A stretch of 64,000 bases of DNA. Origin: Rhodomicrobium sp. R_RK_3. Lineage in GTDB: Bacteria; Pseudomonadota; Alphaproteobacteria; Rhizobiales; Rhodomicrobiaceae. Positions within the stretch are counted from its first letter, which is position 1. Each line of letters opens with the position of its first letter. The stretch covers positions 238,465-302,464 of the forward strand of contig NZ_MWLK01000015.1 of assembly GCF_002198715.1 (NCBI RefSeq), read 5' to 3'. Below are positions 44,437-55,437 of the stretch, one piece after another. The notes under the pieces are model-generated. The model was not told the origin of the DNA, did not search any database, and saw only the letters and a program-made list of their open reading frames with translations. A program made the translations under genes and the position numbers.

Positions 44437-44545
44437 CAGGGCAGGGCTTGGGCGCCGTTCCGACGCTGAGAAACGTCGCGGCGCTCCGACCCGAGGACAC
44501 TCCGTCCGGCATCTGCGGCGCAACCCGACGCCGCTCGCCCCGGCT

Positions 44546-45507
<962 letters not shown>

Positions 45508-45511
<4 letters not shown>

Positions 45512-46506
45512 GCCACGGCCTCGAATGCGGGATGCCCCTGGGGCTGGCCGCCGACCAGCGGATAATGGCATAAGGCCTCGCCCTCGGCCTTCCCGGCCCG
45601 TTTCGGCGGAACCGTGATGCAAAGCTCCGTCGCATAGCGGCAGCGCGGCGAGAACAAACAGCCTTTCGGCCGGTCGAAATAGCCCGGCACGACGCCGGGG
45701 ATCGACGGCAGCTCGCCCGGCCCGGCACGCTCCGGCAAGGCCGCCAGCAAGGCCGAGGAATAGGGGTGATGTGGGTCGGCGAACAGGCCGAGCACCGGCT
45801 GCTCCTCGACCTTCTGGCCGGCATAGTGGACGGAGACGCGCTGCGCCGTCTCGGCGACGACGCCCATGTCGTGCGTGACCAGGATCATCGCCATGCCGGT
45901 CTCCTCGCGCAGCCGCAAAAGCAGATCGAGGATCTGCGCCTGGATGGTGACGTCGAGCGCCGTCGTCGGCTCGTCGGCGATCAGCAGTTTCGGGTTGCAG
46001 GCAATGGCGATGGCGATCATCACGCGCTGGTTCATGCCGCCGGACATCTGGTGCGGGAAGGCGCTAAGCCGCTGCTCGGGCGAGGGGATGCCGACATGGC
46101 GCAGCAGTTCCAGAGCCCGCTCGCGGCGGCCGGATCGGCCGAGATCGGTGTGGATCTTCAACACCTCGGTAAGCTGGAAGCCCACCGTGTAGCACGGGTT
46201 GAGGCTCGACATCGGGTCCTGGAAGATCATCGACATCTGCGCGCCCATCATCGCCCGCCGCTGGCGCAGGGAAAGCGTCATCAGATCGACGCCGTCGAAG
46301 CGCAGCCGGTCGGCGCGGACGCGGGCGGTCGGCGGCAGCAGGCCCATCACGGCGAGCATGCTCACCGATTTGCCCGAGCCGGATTCGCCGACCACGGCCA
46401 GCACCTCGCGCGGATCGACATCGAGCGAGACGCCGTCGACGGCGCGGAAGACACCCGTCGAGGTGGCGAATTCGACCGTTAAATTCCGGATTTCCAAGAG
46501 CGCCAT
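45508..46506 (-). CDS. dppD: Dipeptide/oligopeptide ABC transporter ATP-binding protein (DppD/OppD type)
   Basis: A 332-residue ATPase: Walker [14 protein letters not shown] (Ser in place of the usual Thr, common in DppD), signature [14 protein letters not shown], Walker [13 protein letters not shown], and the C-terminal oligo_HPY domain ([20 protein letters not shown]). It pairs with DppF to drive peptide uptake. Directly abuts the permease gene upstream (dppC stop at 46507). Confidence 0.9.
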
Positions 46507-47421
46507 CTATGCCCTCTTCAGCTTGGGGTCGAGGGCATCGCGCAGGCCGTCGCCGATCAGGTTGATGGCCAGCACGACGATGAGAATGGCGAGGCCCGGC
46601 ATGGTCACCACCCACCAGGCGCGCAGGATGAATTCGCGCGCTTCGGCCAGCATGGTGCCCCACTCGGGCGTCGGCGGCTGCGCACCCATGCCGAGGAAGC
46701 CCAGCGAGGCCGCATCGAGGATGGCGCTGGAGAAGGACAGCGCGCCCTGCACGATCAGCGGCGCGAGGCAATTGGGCAGGATGGTCACGCCCATCAGCCG
46801 CCACGGGCCGACGCCGGCGACGCGCGCGGCGGTGACGTAATCTTTCTGCTTTTCGCCGAGCACCGCGGCGCGGGTCAGGCGCACATAATGCGGCTGCTGC
46901 ACGATGGCGATGGCGATGATCGCATTGGTGAGGCTCGGCCCAAGAATCGCGACCAGGGCGAGCGCCAGCAGCAAATTGGGGAAGGCGAGGATGATGTCCA
47001 TGATGCGCACGATCAGCGTATCCACCACGCCGCCGACAAAGCCCGCGATCAGGCCCAGGGCGACGCCGACGATCATTGCCCCGGCAACGACGATGCAGCC
47101 GACGAACAGCGAATAGCGCGAGCCGTAGATCAGCCGGGAGAGGATGTCGCGGCCGACGGCGTCGGTGCCGAGCAGGAAGCGCCAGTCGCCCCCGCTCTGC
47201 CAGACGGGCGGCGTCAGCAGCGCTTCCCGATATTGCGTCGCCGGTCCGTGCGGCGCGATCAGGTCGGCGAAGATGGCGACGAAACAGACGATAACGAAGA
47301 TCCAAAGCCCCATCACCGCGCCGCGGTTTTCGCTGAAATAGTACCAGAACTCGCTGAGCGAGGCGCGCAGGCCGGTCGGGCGGCGGTCGGCGATGGCGGG
47401 TTCTCGGAGGATATCGGTCAT
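46507..47421 (-). CDS. dppC: Dipeptide ABC transporter permease (DppC type)
   Basis: A 304-residue permease. An N-terminal OppC_N segment (FWYYFSENRGAVMGLWIF), FLLGTDAVGRDILSRLIYGS and the EAA loop VTAARVAGVGPWRLMGVTIL are typical DppC features; GLGFLGMGAQPPTPEWG-like text (SLGFLGMGAQPPTPEWG) ends the core. The start MTDILREPAIADRR is 5 bases after the dppB stop. A much longer in-frame extension is a shadow of dppB. Confidence 0.9.
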   Translation of the reverse strand: MTDILREPAIADRRPTGLRASLSEFWYYFSENRGAVMGLWIFVIVCFVAIFADLIAPHGPATQYREALLTPPVWQSGGDWRFLLGTDAVGRDILSRLIYGSRYSLFVGCIVVAGAMIVGVALGLIAGFVGGVVDTLIVRIMDIILAFPNLLLALALVAILGPSLTNAIIAIAIVQQPHYVRLTRAAVLGEKQKDYVTAARVAGVGPWRLMGVTILPNCLAPLIVQGALSFSSAILDAASLGFLGMGAQPPTPEWGTMLAEAREFILRAWWVVTMPGLAILIVVLAINLIGDGLRDALDPKLKRA

Positions 47422-47426
47422 GGCTG

Positions 47427-48434
47427 TTACCTGTGCCGGATGCGCGGGTTGATCAGGCCGTACAGCAGATCGACGACCAGATTGACGACCATGACGTTGA
47501 CCGCGATCAGCAGCAGCCCGCCCTGCACGGCGGGATAGTCGCGCCGGAAGATCGAATCGACCATCCATTTGCCGATGCCGGGCCAGGAAAAGATCGTCTC
47601 CGTCAGGATGGCGCCGGTGATCAGCACACCGATCTGCAACCCGATGGTCGTCACCACGGGGATCATCGCGTTGCGCAGCGCGTGGACGCCGACGACGCGC
47701 AGGCTGGACATGCCCTTGGCGCGCGCCGTGCGCACATAGTCTTCGCCCAAGACTTCCAGCATGGCCGAGCGGGTCTGCCGCGCGATCACCGCGAGCGGGA
47801 TGGTGCCGAGCACGATGCTCGGCAGGATCAGATGCGAGACGGCGGAACCGAAGGCGCCCTTCTCGCCCGAGAGCAGGCTGTCGACCAGCATCAGGCCGGT
47901 GACATTGGGGAAATAGTAGAACAGCGAAATCCGGCCCGAGACCGGGGTCCAGCCGAGCATTCCGGAAAACACGATGATGAGCAGCAGGCCCCACCAGAAG
48001 ATCGGCATCGAATAGCCGACCAGGGCGGTGCCCATCAGCGTCTGGTCGAGCCAGGAGCCGCGCCGGGTGGCGGCGATGATGCCGGCGGGAATGCCGAGCA
48101 GGATGCCGAACAGCATGGCGGCGGCCGTCAGCTCGAAGGTCGCCGGAAACAGGCTCCAGAATTCCTCGAAGACCGGCCGCTTGGTAATCAGCGAATTGCC
48201 GAGATCGCCCGACAGCGCCGAGGTCAGGAAATCGAAATATTGCACATAGAGCGGCCGGTCGAAGCCGAACTGATGCATGAGCTGGGCGGCGCGCTCGGGC
48301 GAGGTGCCGCGCTCGCCGGCCATCAGCAGCACCGGATCGCCCGGCAAGAGCCGGATGAAGCCGAAGGTGGCGATGGTTATGCCGATGAATGTCGGGATGA
48401 GGAGCCCGACGCGTCGGAGGATGAAAGCCAGCAT
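47427..48434 (-). CDS. dppB: Dipeptide ABC transporter permease (DppB type)
   Basis: A 335-residue permease. MLAFILRRVGLLIPTFIGIT is the classical DppB first helix, followed by RLLPGDPVLLMAGERGTSPE and the EAA loop VRTARAKGMSSLRVVGVHAL. Complete in length. It lies 130 bases downstream of the binding-protein gene, the gap containing a strong hairpin. Confidence 0.9.
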   Translation of the reverse strand: MLAFILRRVGLLIPTFIGITIATFGFIRLLPGDPVLLMAGERGTSPERAAQLMHQFGFDRPLYVQYFDFLTSALSGDLGNSLITKRPVFEEFWSLFPATFELTAAAMLFGILLGIPAGIIAATRRGSWLDQTLMGTALVGYSMPIFWWGLLLIIVFSGMLGWTPVSGRISLFYYFPNVTGLMLVDSLLSGEKGAFGSAVSHLILPSIVLGTIPLAVIARQTRSAMLEVLGEDYVRTARAKGMSSLRVVGVHALRNAMIPVVTTIGLQIGVLITGAILTETIFSWPGIGKWMVDSIFRRDYPAVQGGLLLIAVNVMVVNLVVDLLYGLINPRIRHR

Positions 48435-48528
48435 GATGATGTGCTCGGGCGCTGGTGACGGCGGCGCTGCCGTCCCCGCCCTTTACGTCCTTCCGCCAGG
48501 GCAGGGAGGACACGCTAAGGAGGGAATG

Positions 48529-48559
48529 TCCGTGGCGCCCCGGCAAGGAGCGCCACGGA
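48529..48559 (-). promoter_or_regulatory. Intercistronic hairpin after the peptide binding-protein gene
   Basis: TCCGTGGCGC and GCGCCACGGA form a perfect 10-base-pair stem with an 11-base loop, beginning 6 bases after the dppA stop on the minus strand. No strong T-run follows. Expected to protect the binding-protein message or partly terminate before dppB. Confidence 0.65.
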
Positions 48560-48564
48560 TCGCA

Positions 48565-50154
48565 TCAATCCGCCAGGTCGACGCCATAGAAGAGATGGCC
48601 GCCCAAGGGGTCGATCTTGAAGTTCTTCACCGACTTGGCGAGCGGCTGGAAGCGCACCGAGTGGGCAATGGTCGCCCAGGGCGCCTGATCCTTGAAGATG
48701 AGCTGGGCCTCTTCATAGAGCTTGGTCCGCTCGGCCTTGTCGGAGACCAGGGTGGCCTTGCGCGTGAGGTCGTCGAACGGCTTGTAGCACCATTGCGCGA
48801 GATTGGAATTGCCGACCGCGGCGCAGCCGAGCAGCACGGCGAGGAAATTGTCCGGATCGCCATTGTCGCCGGTCCAGCCCAGCAGCACGGCGCCGTCGCG
48901 GTTCTTCTCCTTGGAGATCTTCAGATATTCGGCCCATTCATAGGACACGATCTCGACGGTGACGCCGACCTTGGCGAAATCGGCCTGGATCAGCTCGGCC
49001 ATGCGGCGCGCATTGGGGTTGTAGGGGCGCTGCACCGGCATCGCCCAGACCTTCATTTTCAGGTCCTTGACGCCGGCCTCGGCGAGCAGCTTTTTGGCGG
49101 CTTCCGGATCGTATTTGTCGTCGACCGTCTTCTCATTATAGGACCAGATGGTCGGCGGCAGCGGGTTCTTGGCGATCTTGCCGGCGCCCTGATAGACGGC
49201 GGCCATGATCGACTCCTTGTTGATCGCCAGATTGAGCGCCTTGCGCACCTTCACATTGTCGAAGGGGGCCTGCGTCGTATTGTAGGCGAGATAGCCGACA
49301 TTGAGGCCCTCCTGCTCGAGCACCTGGAGCTTGGGATCGGCGCGCATGGCGGCGAGATCTGCCGGGTTCGGATAGGCCATCGCCTGGCACTCGCCCGCCT
49401 TCAGCTTCTGGTAGCGCACGGAGGCGTCGGGCGTGATGGCGAAGATCAGCGAGTCGAGCGGGCTCTTGCCTTCGTAATAATCGGGATTGGCGGCGAAGCG
49501 GACCACGGCGTCCTTCTGGTAGCCGACGAATTTGAACGGCCCCGTGCCGACCGGCACCTGATTGAGCTGGTCCATCTTGCCGGCGGCCTTCAGGCTTTCA
49601 GCGAATTCGGCCGACAGGATCGAGGCGAAGGGCATGCCGAGATTGGCCAGCATCGGCGATTGCGGCTGCGTCAAGAGGATCTTGACGGTGTAGTCGTCGA
49701 CCTTCTCGACGCCCTTGAAGAATTCCGGCATCGACATGGAGTCGAAATAGTCCCAGGTCGTGCCCGGCGCGTAGGAGTACCAGGGGTTGGTCTTGTCCTT
49801 CTGGCGCATGAAGCTGAAGATGACGTCGTCGGCGTTGAAGTCGCGGGTCGGCTTGAAGCCTTCGACGCTGTGGAATTTCACGCCCTTGCGCAGCTTGAAG
49901 GTGTAGGTGAGGCCGTCATCGGAAATGGTCCAGCTTTCGGCCAGACCCGGCACGATATTGGTGGTGCCGCGGTCGAATTCGACGAGCTGGTTGAACACCG
50001 AGCGGGCGGTGACGTCGAAGGTCGTGCCGCTGGTGTAAAGGCCGGGGTCGAACCCTTCCGGCGAGCCTTCGGAGCAGAACACCAGCGTCTTGGCCTGCGC
50101 CGCCGTGGCGATCGTCATCGCCGCCAGCAGCGGCAGAAATAATTTCATCCGCAT
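48565..50154 (-). CDS. dppA: Dipeptide/oligopeptide ABC transporter substrate-binding protein (DppA type)
   Basis: A 529-residue SBP_bac_5 protein with a Sec signal (LFLPLLAAMTIATAAQA). KTLVFCSEGSPEGFDPGLYT, VFNQLVEFDRGTTNIVPGLA and LTYTFKLRKGVKFHSVEGF are the standard DppA opening; VLLGWTGDNGDPDNFL is the ligand-pocket region shared with the DppA and heme-binding groups. GGGAGAGGT lies upstream of MRMKLFLP; a longer frame beginning at 50271 has no ribosome site and would block the signal. First gene of dppABCDF. Confidence 0.9.
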   Translation of the reverse strand: MRMKLFLPLLAAMTIATAAQAKTLVFCSEGSPEGFDPGLYTSGTTFDVTARSVFNQLVEFDRGTTNIVPGLAESWTISDDGLTYTFKLRKGVKFHSVEGFKPTRDFNADDVIFSFMRQKDKTNPWYSYAPGTTWDYFDSMSMPEFFKGVEKVDDYTVKILLTQPQSPMLANLGMPFASILSAEFAESLKAAGKMDQLNQVPVGTGPFKFVGYQKDAVVRFAANPDYYEGKSPLDSLIFAITPDASVRYQKLKAGECQAMAYPNPADLAAMRADPKLQVLEQEGLNVGYLAYNTTQAPFDNVKVRKALNLAINKESIMAAVYQGAGKIAKNPLPPTIWSYNEKTVDDKYDPEAAKKLLAEAGVKDLKMKVWAMPVQRPYNPNARRMAELIQADFAKVGVTVEIVSYEWAEYLKISKEKNRDGAVLLGWTGDNGDPDNFLAVLLGCAAVGNSNLAQWCYKPFDDLTRKATLVSDKAERTKLYEEAQLIFKDQAPWATIAHSVRFQPLAKSVKNFKIDPLGGHLFYGVDLAD

Positions 50155-50498
50155 ATTCGGACCTCTCCCGATTCCGAGCCTCAGACTTCGCCGCTTGAGC
50201 GAGCGATCGAGCGTAGTTAAGCACCAAATCAACCGCATTGAAATTGCCAGAGCAGACCAATAACGCGGCAATCGCTGCGTTTTTGCCTATTGGCTGGGCA
50301 GGCGCCCACAGTGTCGCGCAGGATTTTCCAGAACCCGCGATCGGGAGGATTTTCCTTCGACTATATGCCTAGGGCAAAAGGCCTGGATCGAGCCCTGGAG
50401 GGTGCGAATCCGCCCCGGGCGTGCACAATTCGGGGGCATGCCGTCCATGCAAGGGGGCGGGCGGACGATCAGCCGTCTGGCCAGCCGGCAGGCGCGCT
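50155..50498. other. Intergenic region, 344 bases, dpp promoter side
   Basis: Lies between the stop of the pentapeptide/J-domain gene and the start of dppA, both on the minus strand. It must carry the dpp promoter and the end of the preceding gene. No repeat copy, tRNA or convincing small frame is seen; the stretch near 50300-50370 is somewhat richer in A and T (AGGATTTTCC occurs twice, at 50320 and 50347). Confidence 0.5.
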
Positions 50499-52730
50499 CT
50501 ACTGGCTGCCGCCCGGCACCCGGTCGACGAAAGGCTCGTCCGAGGACGGCCGCGGGTTGCGCTGCGACTGGCGCTGCTTCGGCGTCTCGGGCGAGGCCGG
50601 CGCGGCGGCGCCGGTGGCGGTCGGCGCCGGGCCGGCCGCTTCGAGCGATTGCTGCGCCTGCGAGGCATAGCGGCCGTTCGGATAGGCGTTCAGATAGGCG
50701 AAATAGCCTTTGCGCGTCTTCTCCTTCTGCGCCTTGGCCCAGGCCTCGTCCTCCTTGCGCAGACCCTCCTCGCGCGTGTTCAGAGCGGCGAGGCGGCGCT
50801 TGGCGTCGTCGGTGTGGCGGCCCTTCGGATAGGCCTGGATGTAGGACTGGATCGCCTCGCGCGTGCCGGTCTGGCGGGCCTTGCTCCAGGCGGTGGTCTC
50901 CTTCTTGCGGCCGGAGATTTCCGCTTCCAGCGCCGCGATCCGCTCCTCGGCGTCATCGGCATAATGGCCGTTGGGATAGCCGACCAGATAGGCCTGGAAG
51001 GCGGCGACGGTGCCCGCCTCGCGCGTCGCGCGCCAGGCCTGCTCGTCCGCGTCGTAATTCTCCTTCTCGACCAGCAGCGCCAATTGGCGGTTGGCCAGGG
51101 CTTTTTCGGGGCTGTCCGGGCCGGCTTTTTCCAGGAATGCCTGCAACTCTTGCCGGTTTATGACCGCCGCCACCAGCGTGCGGAAGCGCTCGCGGGCTTC
51201 CTCCGTGACCGGCTTTTGCGGGTAGCGCGCGATGAAGTTCTGCAGCGGGAGCAAATCGGTGGACTTACGCAGCAGGCGCCACTCTTCGTCCCAAGGCGCA
51301 TCGGCGGCGGGTTTGGCCGGCGCGCCGTCCTGCAGCGCGGCGACGCGATCGCCCGGCTGCGGTTCGGCGCCGCTGCCGGATGCCGGGTGCGCCATGAGCG
51401 CGGGTCCATTGTCCAGCGAGGTCGCGGCCGGCACGACGTCGGCTGGGGCCGCCGCGATCGCGGGTGTCGATGCGGGGAGGCTGACGGTGGCCGGGATTTG
51501 CCCGGCGGTCTCGATCCGCTCCGAAAGGTTCTCCTGCGGTGCCGCCGCCAGGGGCTTTTCGGGTTTCGGCGCCGGCTGCGTGGCCTGCGGCGGCGTCGCG
51601 GCGGGCGTTTCGGGCTTGGGCGCGGGCATCTCCTGCGGCAAGGTCGCGGCGATTTTTTCCGGCGCGGGCGCGGGCGGCGTATCCGGCGCCGGCGCGATCG
51701 CGGGCTCGGCCTCCGCTTCCGGCGCGGCGGCGGCGGGTGTCGTGGCGGAACCCGTCACCAGCTCGCTGCGGGTGCCGATCCGCTGCAATTCCATGAAGGC
51801 GGCGACCTGCGGCTCGGGCTGGCTGTCGCTCGACGCCGATTTCTCGGCCACGGACGAGGCATTCTCGGCGAGAAAATTCGGGTTGCCGAACCAATAGACC
51901 CCAGCCGCCGGCGTCAGCACGGCGAGCAGGACGGGCGCCATGGCGGAGGCCCAGCGCGCGGCGACGCGGCGCGGCCTGGCGCGGCGCTGGGCGCGGCGGA
52001 ATTCGATGGCGTTGAGCATCCGGTATGCCTCGCCGACGCGCTTGAACTGGCGCTCGGACTCGACATTGCCGGGGTTCATGTCCGGGTGGTAGCGCTTGGC
52101 GAGCCGGAGATAGGCGGCGCGGATCTCATCGGGCTTGGCCTTGCGCGTCAGGCCGAACAGCACATAGGGATCGGCCGGCTCCTCTTCGGCGTCCTCCAGG
52201 GTGTCGGCATCGCGGCGCCAGGATTCGGGCAGCTCCTCCTCGGAGAAGAAGTCAGCGTCGCGGCGCCAGGATTCGGGCACGGTCAGGGGCGGTGGCAGCG
52301 AGGTCGCCTCGTCGCCATAGGCCTCTTCGATCTGGGCCTGCGTCAGGTTGACGGCGAGTTCGAGCTGGGCGGCGTCGAAAATCGTGCCGGTGAGCTTGGC
52401 GTCCTGAAAATCGGCATGCTGCAGGATCGCGCCGTAAAGATTGGCAAAGGAGAGGTCGGCCGAGACCAGCGAAGCGCAGGACAGGTTGGCGCCGCGCAGA
52501 TCGGCATTCTCCAGGATCGCCCCGGCCAGCACGGCGCTGTCGAAATTGGCCCGGTTGAGCAGCGCGTCGCGCAGATCGAAGGGTCCGCCCTGCACCGGGC
52601 CGAGCAGCGTCTCGCCCGCCGAGAGCACGACATTGCTCAGATCCGGCGTCAACCCCGGATTGTCGGCGCGCCAGTCGTTCCACGCCACAGGCCCCTCTCG
52701 AAGCTTAGCGAGGTGATCGGGGTTTCCCAT
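50499..52730 (-). CDS. Pentapeptide-repeat / J-domain / transmembrane protein with C-terminal YP-repeats
   Basis: A 743-residue protein with an unusual order of parts. Residues 11-125: start REGPVAWNDWRADNPG and about fifteen pentapeptide units (ANLSC ASLVS ADLSF ANLYG). 153-160 and 169-176: tandem ESWRRDAD. 188-242: J domain, with HPD at 215-217 (LAKRYHPDMNP). 261-281: one transmembrane helix. 295-480: long Pro/Ala/Glu linker. 490-700: about four 40-residue units ending AYLVGYPNGHYADDAEER, SYIQAYPKGRHTDDAKRR, AYLNAYPNGRYASQAQQS. The topology would place the J domain in the cytoplasm, able to stimulate an Hsp70, and the repeats outside. An Hsp70-like ATPase and GrpE-like protein are encoded 30 kb away; a link is speculative. 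Confidence 0.8.
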   Translation of the reverse strand: MGNPDHLAKLREGPVAWNDWRADNPGLTPDLSNVVLSAGETLLGPVQGGPFDLRDALLNRANFDSAVLAGAILENADLRGANLSCASLVSADLSFANLYGAILQHADFQDAKLTGTIFDAAQLELAVNLTQAQIEEAYGDEATSLPPPLTVPESWRRDADFFSEEELPESWRRDADTLEDAEEEPADPYVLFGLTRKAKPDEIRAAYLRLAKRYHPDMNPGNVESERQFKRVGEAYRMLNAIEFRRAQRRARPRRVAARWASAMAPVLLAVLTPAAGVYWFGNPNFLAENASSVAEKSASSDSQPEPQVAAFMELQRIGTRSELVTGSATTPAAAAPEAEAEPAIAPAPDTPPAPAPEKIAATLPQEMPAPKPETPAATPPQATQPAPKPEKPLAAAPQENLSERIETAGQIPATVSLPASTPAIAAAPADVVPAATSLDNGPALMAHPASGSGAEPQPGDRVAALQDGAPAKPAADAPWDEEWRLLRKSTDLLPLQNFIARYPQKPVTEEARERFRTLVAAVINRQELQAFLEKAGPDSPEKALANRQLALLVEKENYDADEQAWRATREAGTVAAFQAYLVGYPNGHYADDAEERIAALEAEISGRKKETTAWSKARQTGTREAIQSYIQAYPKGRHTDDAKRRLAALNTREEGLRKEDEAWAKAQKEKTRKGYFAYLNAYPNGRYASQAQQSLEAAGPAPTATGAAAPASPETPKQRQSQRNPRPSSDEPFVDRVPGGSQ

Positions 52731-52834
52731 GCCGTTTCCTCACAAAGAACGCGGTTGCTGGACGATGACGGCGTGCACTTTAGAAACTGCCTTCCTCTGA
52801 TGCGCTTCGCAAGACCGGAAGCACCGAAATTTGC

Positions 52835-53242
52835 CTAAAATTGTATACGCGTCCCCAAAACGACAGCGCTCCTCGGCTCTTCGGGCGGCGACTTGGCGTC
52901 GGGGGTCCGTTTTTTTCCGTATTCAGCACAAGGAATGCCGTCGATGGACGCGCCGTAATGTTGGCACTGCGCCGAGGAGGCGCCGTTGTCGGCGTCCATC
53001 GCCTCGGATGTGAAAGCCTCATCCCGAAGCATCAGCGCGCGGTTGACCTGTCCAAAGACCTGGAAGCCGCTCTTGCGCGCCGAAGTCGCCTCAAGTTCCG
53101 CGACGCGCGCATCGGGATCGGCGCGGCAGCCTTCGCGCACATTCGCGCTGGCTGTGCCGATCCTTGCCGGGACGATCCCGGCCATGCACAAGACCGCCAT
53201 CAGGAATGCCCACCTGACAACGGCAACCCGGAACCCACACAT
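52835..53242 (-). pseudogene. Internally deleted porin-like gene (remnant or miniature)
   Basis: A 135-codon frame with a signal-like start (MCGFRVAVVRWAFLMAVL, later ARIGTASA) and GAGGGACGTGGGGG upstream. Then DARVAELEATSARKSGFQVF and GQVNRALMLRDE, matching the opening of alphaproteobacterial porins (DARVAELEAT.ARKG......GQVNRAL). After about 45 unrelated residues rich in Ser, Cys and Pro it ends SAVVLGTRIQF, a terminal beta-strand with the outer-membrane C-terminal Phe. The roughly 300 residues of barrel between are missing. Most simply a decayed porin with an internal deletion; a genuine small outer-membrane protein is the alternative. Confidence 0.5.
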
Positions 53243-53619
53243 CCCCCACGTCCCTCTGGCACTCTTTATCGATGTGCTTGACGAGCACACACTTTATTAG
53301 ACGGCCGCTCTGCCTCTGCCCGCCGGACCCCGTGGATCCCGCAAGATCGCTGCCGTCCCGTTCGCCTGCGGAAGACTACAGTCAATGAGTATTAGCCCCT
53401 AAAATGCAAGCATTCAAGCAGCGCGGCCGGCTTAGCTGTCATCTGAAAAGATTATCCGAAGTCTGTTGCGGCTTAGGCACGCTTAGACAGGACGAAAGTT
53501 TGCCGTAATTCGCGGCGCTTGCGGGTTATGGCGCAGCTTTAGACTGGCGCTCTTCCCACGGGCGGGTGGGGAAGGCAAAGGCGGAATCGGATTTGCTGTC
53601 CGTGTATTATGGGGATCGG
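53243..53619. other. Intergenic region, 377 bases, nothing recognised
   Basis: Between the porin-like remnant and the DsbB-like gene, both on the minus strand. The part at about 53385-53515 is less GC-rich than its surroundings and may hold the promoter of the remnant gene. No repeats, tRNA or plausible small frames were seen. Confidence 0.5.
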
Positions 53620-54153
53620 CTACGGCAGGTTGTGAGGAGCCTTCGCCGCGCCGATCAGCGCTAAAGCCGCGAGAAACAGCGAGAGCAGGGCGCTGTAGCC
53701 GGCCAGCGACAGGCCGAAGATGCGCAAGGCGGCCTCATCGCAGCGGACGACGCGCGGGCGCTTCAGGCTTTCCAGCAGGTCGCCGGGGGTGACCGCCAGC
53801 GGCGCGATGCCGGAGCAGGCGTCGGGGCCGGCCCACCAATGCCATTCGATGCCCGCGTGATAGACGCCAAGCCCGGCATTGACGAGGAAGCCGATTGCGA
53901 TCACCGCAAAGACGATGCGGCTCGCCTGCTTGAGGCCCGGCCAGAGTGCGAAGGCAACGAGCGCCAGCGGAATGGCGGCGTAATAGGCGATGCGCTGGTC
54001 GAGGCAGAGCGGGCAGGGCGCGATGCCGCCGATATATTCGATGGCCAATGCGCCGCCGACGCCCGCGGCGCTCAGCAGCGCGATGGCCAGGGCGAGATCC
54101 CGCCGCCCGATGGGGCGGCGAACCGGGGCAGAGGCGATGACTTTAAATGGCAT
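53620..54153 (-). CDS. DsbB-like disulfide bond formation protein
   Basis: A 177-residue four-helix membrane protein. GIAPCPLCLDQRIAYYAAIP holds the CxxC pair and the following Arg expected of DsbB; a second cysteine pair sits in the last periplasmic loop (DACSGIAPL and RVVRCDEAAL). It reoxidises a DsbA-type thiol oxidase and hands electrons to quinone. The start MPFKVIASAPV lies within the end of the upstream yqaA-like gene; a seven-codon longer start at 54174 is possible. Annotated members in Hyphomicrobiales are often just called disulfide bond formation protein B. Confidence 0.87.
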   Translation of the reverse strand: MPFKVIASAPVRRPIGRRDLALAIALLSAAGVGGALAIEYIGGIAPCPLCLDQRIAYYAAIPLALVAFALWPGLKQASRIVFAVIAIGFLVNAGLGVYHAGIEWHWWAGPDACSGIAPLAVTPGDLLESLKRPRVVRCDEAALRIFGLSLAGYSALLSLFLAALALIGAAKAPHNLP

Positions 54154-54724
54154 ACCGCGCGATGACAAAACCACCGACCAGAATAACGGCGAATGCGGCC
54201 GTCACCAGTTCCAGCCGCTTTTCGATAAAGCCCCGCATGGGCTCGCCGTAATAATAGAGCAATGCGGCGACCATGTAAAAGCGTGCGGCGCGGGTGATCA
54301 GGCTGAGCAGCACGAACCAGAAGAAATCGTAGCCGGCAAAGCCGCTGGCGATGGTGACGATCTTGAACGGGATCGGCGTCATGCCCTTGATGAGGATGAT
54401 CCAGGCGCCCCATTCGGCATAGGCGTGGCGGAATTGCTCGATCTGGCCGGTATAGCCGTAAAGGTTCATCAGCCAGGTGCCGACCGTGTCGTAAAGCAGC
54501 GCGCCGATGGCGTAGCCGAACATGCCACCCAGCACCGAGAACAGCGTACACAGGCCGGCCAGCCGCCAGGCCTTGTCCCGGTTGGCAAGCACCATCGGGA
54601 TCAGCAGCACGTCCGGCGGGATCGGGAAAAACGAGCTTTCGGTGAAAGACACGGTCGCCAAGGCCCAGCTTGCGCGGCGATGGGCGGCGAAGGACATCGT
54701 CCAATTATAAAGCGATCTGAGCAT
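54143..54724 (-). CDS. YqaA/DedA-family membrane protein (VTT domain)
   Basis: A 193-residue membrane protein. FTESSFFPIPPDVLLIPMVL is the conserved E..(F/P)P..P motif of the DedA/SNARE-associated group, and KGMTPIPFKIVTIASGFAGY the second re-entrant segment. DedA relatives move lipids such as undecaprenyl phosphate or affect proton-driven transport; YqaA-like members are less studied. Its stop overlaps the DsbB-like start by 11 bases, so the two are co-translated. Confidence 0.85.
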   Translation of the reverse strand: MLRSLYNWTMSFAAHRRASWALATVSFTESSFFPIPPDVLLIPMVLANRDKAWRLAGLCTLFSVLGGMFGYAIGALLYDTVGTWLMNLYGYTGQIEQFRHAYAEWGAWIILIKGMTPIPFKIVTIASGFAGYDFFWFVLLSLITRAARFYMVAALLYYYGEPMRGFIEKRLELVTAAFAVILVGGFVIARYAI

Positions 54725-55424
<700 letters not shown>

Positions 55425-55437
55425 TCAGGGGAAATAG

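Noticed and set aside
44451..44484. Interrupted hairpin GCGCC...CGACG...CGTCG...GGCGC after the SIS-domain gene
   Set aside because: Arms are broken by unequal internal loops and no T-run follows; not firm enough to list as a terminator.
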